A stretch of DNA of 64,000 nucleotides, taken from assembly GCA_964036045.1 (NCBI GenBank), contig OZ038385.1, positions 22,891,813-22,955,812 of the forward strand. Direction: 5' to 3'. The DNA is from Eutreptiella sp. 'Long Island Sound 2002'. Lineage: Eukaryota > Euglenozoa > Euglenophyceae > Eutreptiales > Eutreptiaceae. Each line of letters opens with the position of its first letter. The first letter of the stretch is position 1. The notes beneath the pieces were generated by a model, which had not been told where the DNA came from, ran no database searches, and saw only the letters and a list, made by a program, of their open reading frames with translations. Positions 24,691 through 36,089 of the stretch are shown in pieces. Made by a program: the position numbers and the translations under genes.

Positions 24691-24726
24691 CCGTATCACT
24701 TGCCAGGGCCCTGGCAAGTGATACGG
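24691..24726. repeat. 36-bp perfect palindrome
   Basis: The arm CCGTATCACTTGCCAGGG (24691-24708) is followed directly by its exact reverse complement (24709-24726), with no spacer. No recognised gene or mobile-element end is adjacent. Confidence 0.95.
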
Positions 24727-25289
24727 GCCTTAGGATTGAAAAACCCTAGTGGGTACTGGTTGTCATGGAGTTAGTGTCAACATACAACATACATGCTGGG
24801 GTTGAGGAGGGGTGGGGATCCGCGCACCCGTCACTGGGAGAGTTGGCTCATACTCGTTGATCCCTCTGTGTTGTAGGACTGAGTGTCCTCGTCCTCTGCA
24901 GACGCGTCATGGAGCTCTAGGGTGGCACATCTTGAGTTCTCTGTGCTACACCGATAGGTTAATTCTGCGTTTGAGGACGCCAGGCTGTCCGGCATTACAC
25001 CACGGGGGGAGAGGAGGGGGGGGGGGGGGGTGGTGAATCCATAGCCACCAATTTCAAGGCATCAAACAGATTCCTAGACTCGTCGGGTGTCATCGTGGCC
25101 GGGGGGGAGGAGACTGGAAGGTGGTACGCGTCGAGCCTCGTCGCTATGGCGTTTCGTCCGCCCTAGGGCAGCTTGCATCCGGGGTTGGGGGAAAAAGGGC
25201 AGGATACGTGCTTCTCGCAAACAGGACTAGTGTGTATGGGGGGGGGGGGGGGTCCGGTGACTAGACACGCCGGTGTTTGCGCCCCGGCG

Positions 25290-27415
25290 TGCCACCTCAA
25301 TGTCTAGGAGCTCGGGTGTCAGGGGGAAAGGCCGGCGGGGTGTGTCTTCTCCGAAGCCATCCAGCCGAATGGGCATTTGGGTTGGGCCGGTAGGGGGGGG
25401 GGGGGGGGTCAGGCTCCATATCCGGCGGTTCTTGGTAAAACACTTCAATCATAGGGGGTTCCTCTTCCTCTTGCACTATGGGTCCTGTTGAGACATGTCC
25501 TCTGAGGAGGGGCGAGAGGCGGCGTCCCTCATCAGCCAACAAGTCAGCTCGCTCGTTACCCCGGATACCGATGTGCGACGGGACATGCAACCACTGTACT
25601 TCCGACCCTATATCGTCTAGAAGGTCAAGCACCTGGGTCCACAGATCAACATGGTTAGCCAGGCCCGAGGACGTTTGCCATTTGTGGCGCTGGGTGCCCG
25701 CCCCAGCACTCCATCTACAAAACACATGGAGTCCGGGCAGATCACGGACCTCGTCCCTTGAACATGACCGCGCAGCGCCGCAAGAGCTGTCCTCAACCCC
25801 CCCTTGTTATTCGTTTGGGCCTCTTCCGTGGGTAGCGGCTGCGCCACATCCCTTGAGTCCCCAAAGTAGACCCCCACCCTCCCAACCACTAAGTGAAGCT
25901 CCAAGGACCCATCTGGATATATCACGTTCCAGTTCTCTCTCTTGTACCTTTCGATCATCTGTTCAAAATGCTCGCGTAGGGCCCCCTCATGGTCCTGTTT
26001 TCTTGATTTCTTACGTTGCGGGTAGTGCAGTGTAGTGCAAGGGGGGGGGGGGGGGCGTGAGCCCGGCTATTGGGCCCGTGGGTGATCCATCAAGCCATCC
26101 GGCCCATTTAATTGGCACAGCCCATGGAGTAGCGTCGTTATTTCTGAGTGGGGTAGCGTGGGCGAAGGGTGTTCCAACCAGGGCACCAAAGTGTCAATCC
26201 ACAACCAGAGGAAGTGCTTCCATGTGGGTGGGCCTAGCTGTGGGTCGAAGTTTGCCGAGCAGCGGAGGCGCCAGCTGGCGTGCACTGCTGACCACATAAC
26301 TAATCCTAGCAGGGATGAAAGGGAGAGGGAGGGCATGGTATGGAGGATTTCTTCGGGATCATCAGTCGATCCAGCATCCAGGCTCACAGGGCCCATGCAC
26401 TGGCACACTAGGCGGAAAGCCACAGGGAGGAAAAGGCAATGCAGGAGCGCATGTTGTGGGGTTTCGTGCTGACCATCTAGTGGGCACGCCGTTCCGTGGG
26501 GCTGCCATCGAGCCAACCTAGTACCCACAGGCAGCTTAGGCCACAGGGTTTGCTGCATAAAGGTAATGTCAGCATCCAGAAGCTGAACCCTGGTCCACTC
26601 TTTCCATGTCTCTGGGGACTGTCGAGGTGGGACCGGGCGTAGCCGCATCAAGCACCTAAGCATTTGTGTATTGTTCCAATTTGACCACAAGGTAACCTTG
26701 CTTTCCATCATGGGGGGGCAGGGGGTGATTTGTTCCACTGGGGGGGGGGGGGACAAATTTAGGGGCAACATCCTTATAAACCGGCGCCCATGTCCGGGGC
26801 AGGAACTCCATGTCCGTCCCCATGTCCAGGAGCTGCTGGATTGTTTTGACCCCTGCCCTGATCAAGCTCGGAGAGAAGTACAGGTTGGAATTAGTGTCCC
26901 TGAAGAGGGTGGAGTGCCACGGGGATAGTCGTGGGGCTAGCTCTGGTGGTGGGGTGCCCACTGGGGCCGCCTTCCAGAGGAGTGAGAATCCTTTGCACGT
27001 TGTACCCCGGAAGGGCATGGTTTTCCATGGAACCGGGCCTAGTTGCAGCCATGGGAGTTGTATGGGGTCCAGGGGGACACCGAAGGTTGACGCCCATTGT
27101 TGGAAGTGTGTATGGGAAATGGTGGGAACCGACAGCGATTCGTGGCTTGCCATGAGAAAGGGGGTGACATGTTGCCATAGTAGGAAAGTGCGTGGCTGCG
27201 GCAGGTTGTTGCCACCCAGCGCTGGGGGGGACTCAAGGATGGGGAGTGTGAGCCCCGGGCTGCTAGTTCTGAGCGCTGTCCTGTAGACCACAGCCAGTTG
27301 GGCCACCACCACATGTGTTGGCATAGGCACAATTGCCCAGTCCACAAGCCCACGAATGATGGCTCTGGACAGTGACAGTGTGAGAGGTAAATATCCACGT
27401 GCCGGTAACGATGAA
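25290..27415 (-). mobile_element. LINE, 3' half (post-RT region, zinc motif, RNase H), decayed
   Basis: On minus, reading downward, there are a post-RT 'thumb' region (27405-26656) and a zinc-binding CPLDGQHETPQHALLHC motif near 26485-26435. Then comes an RNase H domain: VIYPDGSLE near 25920, and VPSHIGIRGNERADLLADEG near 25600-25540. The parts lie in different frames, and the frame changes fall at or near poly-G runs (26741-26753, 26041-26055, 25393-25408). The 5' half of the same element is inverted and lies at 27420-30330. The exact 3' end was not identified. Confidence 0.75.
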
Positions 27416-27419
27416 TCCT

Positions 27420-30330
27420 TCTGACACGCGCCCATCTCTAGGCAAGGCCGTGAGTTTGCCACTTGGAGGCAACCTGAGAGTTGCCACTTTCAAATGTAAT
27501 GGTACCCTCACCAAGATTGCGGAGGACAACAAGAGACGCAGACGTATTACCCCAATTTTGCGCCACTTTAAGGCTACAGGGGTCCAAATCTTCGCCCTCC
27601 AAGAGCCCCACCTCCCAGTCCCCCTAGATCCCAGTGCAGGTTCCCAGGGCCCATAGGCACAACAGGTGCGAGAGGCAGCGGAAAGAGACGGGTACACAAT
27701 GTTGTCCCGGTTAACCACGGATGGGCTCCGTGGGGGAGTGGTCCTTTTTTGGAATAAGCAATGGGTTTTGACGTGGTCCTGCTCCCTCTCCCCCCGAATC
27801 CTACTGGCTAATATAAAGAATGAGGACGGCTTGTGTGCGACTGTCCTGGCGGCCCACTTTCATCACAGTGAGGCCCAGCGATCAGCCCAAATGCACGAAC
27901 TGCTTGATGTCCTCCCCTCACTTCCGCTCCATGAGCATGTACTGGTCCTTGCGTACCATAATTCGGTTATTGGTTATCCCGGTATAGACTCCAAATCCAT
28001 CTCGGTTAAAGATACCATCCCCCAAGTCGTAAAGGCACGTGACGAAGAGGCAGCAGTGCTGACCTCCCTGGAAGTGTAGGACGCATGGGTATGTGCGTAC
28101 TCCCTGTCCATGGACCCCAATGACCACCATGTGGCCAAAGGATGAAATTGGGGCGCACACACCGTACCCACGGAGCAAACGGACCCGAACCCAAGGGAAG
28201 TGGATGACAAACCTACACCCTCCCCACACAGACGCAGAATAGACAAAATTCACATATATTCATCCCTAGTTCCCATGCTAAGCCACTGCTTCACCCACAG
28301 CTTGGCCTTTTCCGACCACCGTGCAGTCATTGTGGAGCCCCCCCCCCCCCCCCCCCCCCCCCCCCAGCGAACAGGTCTAGCGCAAGGCACGGCTGCCCAC
28401 ATCCTTCCTTACGTGTGAGGAGACCATGGAGCTCTTGACGCATAAACTGTGTGCCATATAGTACCCGGATGGAAACTAGTGGGACAATGCACTGGCAGAG
28501 GTGCGCAGCACGGCCTTCAAGTTTGAAAAAAAACAACAGGCTACCGGGGATCATGGAAGTGGCAGCCCTGCTGCATGACTCTTCGCTGACCAGGACCTCC
28601 ACTGAGGCATAAAAGTTCCTTGCCTAAAAGGGCCTCAGTCCAGCCTCCCCAGCACGAGCCTATGCGATCCTGCGGTCACTGGCTGAGTCACAGCAGGCAA
28701 ACAGAGTAGGAACGGTGTTACTGTTAAAATTGAAAACACTCCTCCACCAAGAGCCAGTATCACCCTACGAGAAAAAACAAGGCAAGTGTCAAATTGCACG
28801 CATGACTAGGGAATTGCAGCATTGTAGGAAACTGACCCAGCTGAGGGACAAGTATGGTACCTTACAGTCATACCCCATTAAAGTTGCATGGGTGCTGAAT
28901 GACCACTGGTCTGGCATAATGAAGGAAGGCCCCAAGACGGTAGAGGAGGGTATTGCGTTTCTTGGCTCCCTACCCCTCCCAAGGTCTCTGCGTAACTGCC
29001 CCCTCTGCTCCTCTGCCGCCTTTCACACGAGCTCGTCTAGACGGCGCTTGAAAAAATGAAACCACGATTGTCGCTAGGAGTTGATGATATCCCAGCAGGG
29101 GTATTCATGAGTATGCCGTCAGTTTTTGTAGACCCCATGTTGCAAGCCATGTCTACCTTCCTCGCTCAAGGGGCTATTCCAACAGCATGGGCCTTGGGGG
29201 TCAGGAACCCGATACCCAAGGACCAGGGCGCCATCTCTATCAACACGCTCCGTCCTCTATGCCTCCAAAACGTCATTTTCAAATGGGCCTCCGCTACCAT
29301 ACTCCTAATGATGGAAGACATAGTGTCTTTCGCCACGCCCCCCCCCCCAACGGAAAGCCTTCATCAAGCACTGGTTAATTTTCGACCACATTTGGAACGT
29401 GCGGGGAGCCTAGGAAGCGATGGACCATGGGGTTTTTCTCTTAGTAGATTTCTCCAAGGCGTATGACAGTGTTTTTCACAGCGACCTGGAGGCCTTCTTC
29501 TGCTTCATTGCCCACCCCCCCATGATGATCGCGCTGCTTATGTCTATGTTCAGGGCCCCTTTGGTCTTCTCGGTAGGGTGGGGCATTGTGCCTGAGGTCC
29601 AGCTCAGGCACAGGGTCAGGAATCAAACAAGGAGACCCTCTGTCTCCTGCTATTTTCGTCATGGTGTGTTATGTCTTGGTACCCATGATCCAGCACATCT
29701 CAGCTGATATTCACGTCTTATTTTATGCCGACGACCTCCTGTTGTACATACCACTGCCACCGGCGCAAACAATCCCGCTACTAGATAAAGTGTTCAATGC
29801 AATTAGGATCTATGGCTATAATGTGGGATCAATTGTGATGTAATGTGAAGATCAATTTAGATAAATCGGCATTCCTACTCAAAGGGTACCGGCACAAGCG
29901 CCTCAGGGAGAGACTGCAGTAGTTTGGTGTCAAAGTGAGACCAAGGGTCAAGTATTTAGGTGTCCTCATGGGGCATGTCTCGTCGGAGGAGGCCTTCGCC
30001 CCAATCTTGGCGAGGGCAGCCACTAGGGCGGCCTTCATGCGCATCCTCCCACTCAGCTTCTCGGAAAGGATAACCCTTTTCCAGGAGTGGATAAACCCAT
30101 GTTCATTTTCGCTGCCAGGGCCTATTGTCCCGCTTACCAGGACAGCGTTGAGTGCAGACTGGGATGTTATGGGTGTGGCGTGGGTTGTGTGTGATTCATT
30201 GTGGAATGCGTCATCTGCGCCGTGGGTAGGTGTTAGCTGAATCATGGGCACACCGTACTTTGGAAGCAGCGTCCATTGATATGGACCATGCCCCTCCCTT
30301 GCGGCCCAAGTGTATAATATGTGCAATCAA
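27420..30330 (+). mobile_element. LINE, inverted 5' half (APE endonuclease and reverse transcriptase), decayed
   Basis: On plus, in order, there is an APE-type endonuclease start (LRVATFKCNGTL... FALQEPHL, 27470-27615), an endonuclease middle (GGVVLFWNK, about 27735), and its end FSDHRAVIVE (near 28310). The reverse transcriptase follows: VDDIPAGVF (29075), LLVDFSKAYDSV (motif A, 29440-29475), GIKQGDPLSPAIF (motif B, 29622-29660), and FYADD (motif C, YADD at 29724-29735). A thumb segment VKYLGVLMGH lies near 29945. Several frameshifts and stops make it a pseudo-element. The endonuclease metal-site residue in GDHNS is changed to AYHNS. This half ends where the minus-strand half at 27415 would begin in an intact element. 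Confidence 0.8.
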
Positions 30331-30566
30331 CATTGGGTGCAGCGCTTGTTGTTGGTTTCCCCAACTCGCACTTTCTTATGCCTCATGTTCGATCCGCTGT
30401 CTAAGAGGCCGTACATAGTGGGTGCAAACACTGAGGAGTTGGCCGATTAAAACTCTATCGCCCCAAGCTACTGGGATTTCGAGGGTCATCCCCTTAGTAG
30501 TCCAGAGCCAAGAACAATGTTGGAGGCTGCAAAAGTTGCATGCCTCATTGCTGACGTCAAGCGAAG

Positions 30567-31361
30567 TCACGAGTGGAAGGAGGTTAGTGTCCTCATGGGC
30601 CACCAGTCCACACAAGTGGCCATCGCAAGCCTGGTTGCGGCAGAAAAGACCACTACGATATTAAAAACAAAGCCAAACCTCCCGAGCAGCCAGGGCAGTT
30701 GACTCCGGCTCAAATCTTGCGGCGCAAGCCAAAATCCCTCCTCCTCCATGCAGCCCCCTCTCCTCATGTCTCGGCTAATCCAATGCAGGCAGTCACAGTA
30801 CTGCCGAACATACTCCACCAGTCGCCCCCACACACCCACCCTTTGCACTAGGCCACAGCCCCCCTCACCCAGCAAAATGTGAATTACATGCAGGCAGTTA
30901 CACCAGTAATACACCACAATCTCGGCATTATTTGTCACGTAAGACTCTGTGTAAACATCTCTCAAATGGCGTGCCTCCAATGTATATGGTTGAGACCCCG
31001 AACTTGGAATGATCACGTCTAGTGGTCGTTCCCAATTGTCACGGAGCAATGACTCAATATCCTGCAATTGGGCCGAAGGGCTTCCTTGGCCATCAGTTAG
31101 GGCATGGCACACTACGGCCAAGATGTCATCTCCACAAACATGCCTCATATTAACCATTCCAGTCAGTGATGGCTGGGTGGTATTAGAACATGGGGGTGGG
31201 GGGACGTCCAATTCCTCCATGGCTAGAGGCGGGCTGGCAGGAGAGGGATTTGGGGACGCAACAGCGGGGAGGCTGCTATTGCCATCTGGGTGTGGCAAAG
31301 TGGGGGGCAAAGCACACGGGGAGGAGGGGGTAGTTTCGGCATGGGATTGCGTGGGATGCAA
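30567..31361 (-). CDS. unrecognised 264-codon frame, Pro-rich N-terminus
   Basis: The frame has a Pro/Ser-rich start, then a more globular-looking part with LQDIESLLRDNWERPLDVII, EARHLRDVYTESYV, and a Cys/Trp-rich C-terminal region. It lies 16 bp downstream of the Cys-rich frame at 31560-31378 on the same strand, so the two may be parts of one old retroelement or gene. I assign no function. Its end overlaps the flank of the inverted LINE half. Confidence 0.25.
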   Translation of the reverse strand: MHPTQSHAETTPSSPCALPPTLPHPDGNSSLPAVASPNPSPASPPLAMEELDVPPPPCSNTTQPSLTGMVNMRHVCGDDILAVVCHALTDGQGSPSAQLQDIESLLRDNWERPLDVIIPSSGSQPYTLEARHLRDVYTESYVTNNAEIVVYYWCNCLHVIHILLGEGGCGLVQRVGVWGRLVEYVRQYCDCLHWISRDMRRGGCMEEEGFWLAPQDLSRSQLPWLLGRFGFVFNIVVVFSAATRLAMATCVDWWPMRTLTSFHS

Positions 31362-31377
31362 GATCTTCCCAACCTAA

Positions 31378-31605
31378 ACCTCAACCTCCCACTTTTGCAA
31401 GACCCATCGCAACTTATCTTTGTCTTTAAACTTACAAGCAGAGCACTCCTCACCTTCCAAACACCACATGCACCCCTCGCAATAGACGCACCATAAGAAA
31501 AATTTCCGATGGCACTGCCCACAAGTGAAAGTGGGGCAGTATAGGTGCATGGAATGCCACCGCTTGCTCCCCGCGGTCCAAGCTCCCGCTTCACAAGGAG
31601 TGCAA
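31378..31605 (-). CDS. Cys-rich zinc-binding-like C-terminal segment
   Basis: This minus-strand frame reads APCPCTPCEAGAW, then HLYCPTFTCGQCHRKFFLWC, VYCEGCMWCLEGEECSACKF, and ends LRWVLQKWEVEV before TAG. Repeated C-x2-C pairs suggest two or more zinc sites. The start is not visible; the segment may be an exon end or part of a retroelement. No family is recognised. Confidence 0.35.
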
Positions 31606-32444
31606 GGGCAAGGGGCTCACTGTCACAGCTACCATCCAATGAGGAATCAAAATCAGAATAAGGGGAACAAAATCAGAAGTGGCTGCCTCACCCCTGCCAT
31701 CTGGGGGGTCCCCGATGCTTCACAGCAGGGGACAAGATCAAAAGTGGCCAACAAGTGGCCCGAAAGTTCTAAAGCCTAGTTCTTTTTTTTTTGGACATTC
31801 TGAAATCTAGCAAAAAAAAAAAAGCTAGCTTCCCGATACCTAGTAAAAACTAGTGAACCTGGTAAATTGTTACCTAGTGAAAAAAAACCCAGAAACTGGT
31901 ACTTGTGTAACCATGTGGTTCATTTCACACTGTGGGTTGATGAAGAAAGCATTTCGTTGTTCATCAAAAAGTCACATGGCAAAATCCCTTTCCTCTTCAG
32001 TGAATCCTCGTACAGATGACGCGTGTTGCAGCCACACGCCATGCCAAAAAGCCAAGCTTTTTTTCAACACTCGCCAAAGAAAATCAGTGCAAAAGGACGA
32101 AAAGTCGAGACGATATAGCATTGGGTGATGAATGGGTATTCAAGCAGTGAACAGGGTCATTCATGCATGCATGCACGTGTGTGGCCGACCTGGATGAGCT
32201 TTGAGGGCTGCACACCTTCCAAGTGGTATGGGGTGGCGTAAAACTTTCCTGGTGCAGCGGTATCCCCCACCTCTTTCCTCTCATTTTCCCAGTGACTGAG
32301 TGATGACTGAGCCATGCTTTGTTCTAATGTGGGGGGCTAGGGGTCTCCTCTACCTTGAGTGGAGGCGCACCGAAAGGTGCTGCACGGAAACACAAAACTA
32401 ATGACCCGCATTTATGTGGCTCCAAGTAAACAGGCTCCTGAAGT

Positions 32445-32927
32445 TCATGGTGGGCAGATGAGGGCAGTCATCCGCAGGCGTCGTCCACACACAGCCCATC
32501 CCTTGTGTTGCATTGGTTTCCAGCTCAACTCGCGTGCCCTGGGTGTTGTCTTTTGGTGCCGCATGCTCAGGGGGAGTATCCGCACTGCGCGCACACCGTG
32601 CGCGCACCGTGTCAGGTATTTGAACAACTTCTCCAGGAGATGGTCTACCGGGAGAGGAGTTGTAGATGCTGTTCGCCTTCCAGCCAGACATGTCCAACAA
32701 GCGATCTCGTCCTGATTGATTTGGCTCGGGTTTCGGCGGAAACAGTTAGTGACGTCGTGTCCTGCTACACCGCACCATGTACACACTCTTATATTGTCAG
32801 CATCAGTGGGATGGTGGACGGGAGCTGAGTCGGTAGCACATCGGCTGGTTGAATGGTCTCTAGATCCATTAAAGGGGGGGGGGGGGATTGGGGGTCCTGC
32901 CAAACCGCAGCTGAACCATCCTCCCAC
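32445..32927 (-). CDS. CCHC zinc-knuckle protein fragment (gag-like)
   Basis: The 160-codon frame contains CTWCGVAGHDVTNC, an exact C-x2-C-x4-H-x4-C knuckle, with a second Cys pair (CWTC) after it. Such knuckles are common in retroelement nucleic-acid-binding proteins. It lies in the first methyltransferase intron on the sense strand. A poly-G run lies just 5' of it (32873-32886), inside the frame's first codons, so the start is doubtful. Confidence 0.4.
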   Translation of the reverse strand: MGGWFSCGLAGPPIPPPPFNGSRDHSTSRCATDSAPVHHPTDADNIRVCTWCGVAGHDVTNCFRRNPSQINQDEIACWTCLAGRRTASTTPLPVDHLLEKLFKYLTRCAHGVRAVRILPLSMRHQKTTPRARELSWKPMQHKGWAVCGRRLRMTALICPP

Positions 32928-33223
32928 CTACATTAGAAAAATTTTCCTCTGGGAAAAATGAAATTTTTGAAAGGGGCCCAAAATTGGACGCTGGTTTCTG
33001 GTACACAAACTTTTTTTGGCCTCAGACCCACCAAACCTCCTCGGGGCTGGGGTGGGTTTTTTGCCACTAAGCAATGGCCTGATGTCCAACCTGACAAACC
33101 TGACTGATGACTAACCTGACAGCCCATACTCCAGAGGGGAAGGGCATGGGAGCAGAGACGCGACCTGGCACATGGTGGTGACACCCTTTCACAGCCTAAG
33201 CCTACCGGGACTAATGAGAGGAC

Positions 33224-33485
33224 CTTCCTGCAAGCCGGAGGACTTTATCAACAGCTTCTGGTAACGCAAAGCATCTGCATCAACGTCACTGACAATTGGC
33301 ACATATCGTTGACTTTTCGTTCTCAAGGCCACCGCAAGCTTTGTGTAGCCAACTCCAACAATCAGAATCCGCACATGTTTCGCTGTAGGCCACGTTGCTG
33401 CAATCACAGAATCCACAAGGGCACAGGTGTCATCGGTGCTGATGAGCCAATCCTCCACTTCTTTGGGACACCAGTGCTGCATAAG
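33224..33485 (-). CDS. class-I SAM methyltransferase (METTL13/EEF1AKMT4-like), exon 1 of those found
   Basis: This exon carries the SAM-binding motif I, ILIVGVGYTKLAVAL, and the acidic strand-2 end IVSDVDADALRYQ. It follows an acceptor-like ttccag and ends at GAAG/GTCCTC, leaving one base. The next exon (23200-23076) supplies the other two, giving LQEDIKVVALDLLD, then the hallmark DIILDKSTLDAL (family: D.VidKGtLDal). The third exon (19310-18981) adds the strand-5 region MRRLLAPDGLYLNLTMF and a stop. All three phases agree, giving about 238 residues, close to the single-domain family size. Relatives methylate lysines of elongation factor 1A or other proteins; the substrate here is inference. 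The gene spans at least 14.5 kb, with introns of 10,023 and 3,765 bp. The first intron hosts the 5'-inverted LINE and many poly-G runs. Motif I has VGVGYTKL in place of the usual GxGxS/G pattern. The true N-terminus may lie in a further upstream exon. Confidence 0.65.
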
Positions 33486-33489
33486 CTGG

Positions 33490-35050
33490 AAATATCGTGA
33501 AAGCAACCGGAAACGTTGATACAACACAAAGATACACACTGTAAGAGGAGAGGTTTCATGGTGCAAGCATGAAACTGAATGGGTTTCTCTTGAAAGTGTT
33601 GCATTTCCATCTCTCATAATCAAGGTCTGAAAAGTGCCCACCTCTAGCATGCGTTGAAAAAAATGAACAGAAATGGGAACAGTGTAGAACTGAGTACAGA
33701 ATCGTGTCACAGTGAGTATACTTAGTTTTACACGACTGTAGTATTATCATAATTGTGGTTGCTGTCGTCATCACCCCACAACCCGTGAAAGGGAGAAGCG
33801 TGCATGCTCTGACCAAGGGAAACCCCCGCTCAGTGTTGCTCGGGACAAAGGCCTAGACAGGGTGGGATGGTTCACCCACCCTAAAGTTCAGCCTGTGTAT
33901 ATGCTGTGTTTTCCAGAGATCATATTTCTTTTGTCCAGTTCATAAGTGTCCAACCTGTGCAAACTGTCCAACGAAAGCTAGGACGCCATGACATCACAGT
34001 AGGGCCATTCCACCCATATGGGTGAGTATTAACCCTAGCTGCTGTTGTTCCAGGATATTGTGAGTACATGCACTGCCACGGCTCACATGTGTACACAGCT
34101 ATTGCCAGTACTTTGTTATCTTCATGTCAAGCTGATGAGAGTGAGATTTCTATTTGCTTGTAACTTTCTTCCCGTCCTTGGGTCTCCTTTGCTGTAGGGG
34201 CCAGCAACTTGTGTGACTCCTGTTGGAAGACACCTGGGTTCTCCCAAGATAAAGCATATAGCATCTTCTAGGGCAAGCATGCCTCCTTGCCAAGCCCTCT
34301 TCCTCCAATACTACAAAGGGACAATGTCTGAGACAGCCACACCATCAACGATGACAATCTAGCAAGTATAACTTTAGTTGTGGCATGCGCTGTGATATTC
34401 TGTGTGTTGGCTGTAGTGTGTTTTGCAGAACTCAGGAGGTGTGTGCACCCCCACCCCCCCGCAGGAGGAAACTGAAAGTCAAGAAAACGGCGGTCAAACG
34501 AGTTTCCTGTGCTTGCAGAAGGCCGTGCTTGTGTGCAAGGCACAGTACGAAAACAAGGAATGTCGCAAAAACCTGCCCATGCCTCACCCCAACCAGAATT
34601 GTCGGAACAGGGCACCATAACACAGTGTGCAAGCCCATCAGGGCATGTGCAGGAGCTGTGGAATAGAAGCCCTTTCAGACGCTGCGCTTCATCTTCCAAC
34701 AAGATGTATGTACCAGCATGCCAGCGATAGTAACCTGAACCATGGCTGAAAATCACATCAAAACAAACAGCATTGGGTTGCCAAGCAAAGTATTGTTCTG
34801 AGCGGAAGGAACTACCACAAGCATGTCCCAGCCCCTCTTTCCCTCTACAACCAGAACACAACCATGTCACGTTAACTTTCTGACTACAAAAGATGTGGCC
34901 AGAAAACCCCAGGAAAACGACGGTCAGACAGGGTCACCGTGCTCAGACAAGCCTGTGCTTGCGCAAACGGGGGGAGTGGTACATGGAGGCAGTCCAGTGG
35001 GCAACATTGAAGGGGGCACAATCAAGGTTGGTACTCATTGACTAAATGAC
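33490..35050. other. no recognised gene
   Basis: A 200-codon minus frame (34870-34268) is open but matches nothing I know. Two diverged copies of a segment with gaaaacg(g/a)cggtca lie near 34485 and 34915. Confidence 0.4.
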
Positions 35051-35052
35051 CC

Positions 35053-35638
35053 TACCCTGCCCCCCCCTTGCAAACTCCCGGGTTAGCGCGTGACGGTCTC
35101 CCGGCTGGGGGGGGGAGACGGTCGCCAAGTGACGGTCTCCCGGGGGGGGGGGGGGAGATTGCAAGGGTATTTCAAGGCAAACTGTGGTACCCTCCACCGA
35201 TGCAAGCAAAGAGAACACGTGTGAAGCGACTTTCGCATTGATGCGGTGCCAATGTGTTTCATCCAACACTAATGTTATTGAGGATCCAAAGGAACGGTGA
35301 AGAACTTCTGGGTACGAGAATAACACACTTTGAACTGTTGCACATGCTCAGTTTGCATGACAGGCATGACTGTACATGGTCACCGGGAGAAAACATCTTG
35401 GGTCTGAAGTAGCAACACAACACACCCATACAACACCTTTGGAGAGAGAATATCACAGAACACACACAGGTGCTTGATTTGTAGTAATGGGAAAGCAATG
35501 CAAGGCCATGCGTAAAGCAGATGGGCAACACAAACCAGCCCACTACATGTTAACTACAAAAACATGGAAGTGACGGTCTCCCGGGTGGGGGGGGGGGGGA
35601 TTGCAAGGGAGGGGAGTTTGCAGGGGGGGGGCAGGGTA
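35053..35638. mobile_element. MITE-like element with C-rich terminal inverted repeats
   Basis: The ends are inverted copies of TACCCTGCCCCCCCC followed by TGCAAACTCCC (35053-35078, complement at 35612-35638; they differ only in homopolymer length). Just inside each end is a GTGACGGTCTCCCGG motif, present three times in all (near 35088, 35128 and 35571), each followed by a G run. No transposase frame or clear target duplication was seen. Confidence 0.5.
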
Positions 35639-36089
35639 CCTTCAGGCGATTCGAACCGTTAGCTTTAAATGCCGCGAAGCCAAATCACGTTGGTGTTCAC
35701 TTTTTTTTTGGCACACCAAGTTCAATGTGAGCTCTCACGCAACAGCCTGGATCAAACAGTAGCGCATATGGTACAAACGAAGGTCCCACATATGCAATGC
35801 AATGTGTCCCGGACTAAACCGACGGATCTCCTCCGTTCACTACTTGCTTTACCTGCCCTCTGCATATGCACCCAGTGAGTGAGTGCCACGCCTTGCAGCA
35901 ATTGTTGTAAAAACTCATATGTACTTGTAGTGTTGGCGCCTTTCACAGAAATTTCGTCCCTTTTCATGTGTCCGCCTCACATCAGCCGATGTCCTGCACC
36001 TGAGCTACGCCCTCTCTCTCATACATTTTTCCTTTCCTTGGGCGGTGCATCCTCCGACTCAGTCATTGGTTCCCTGGTACACCCTCGCG

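Noticed and set aside
35640-35690. tRNA gene (good B-box gattcgaacc near 35650)
   Set aside because: No D-arm or acceptor pairing could be found around it.
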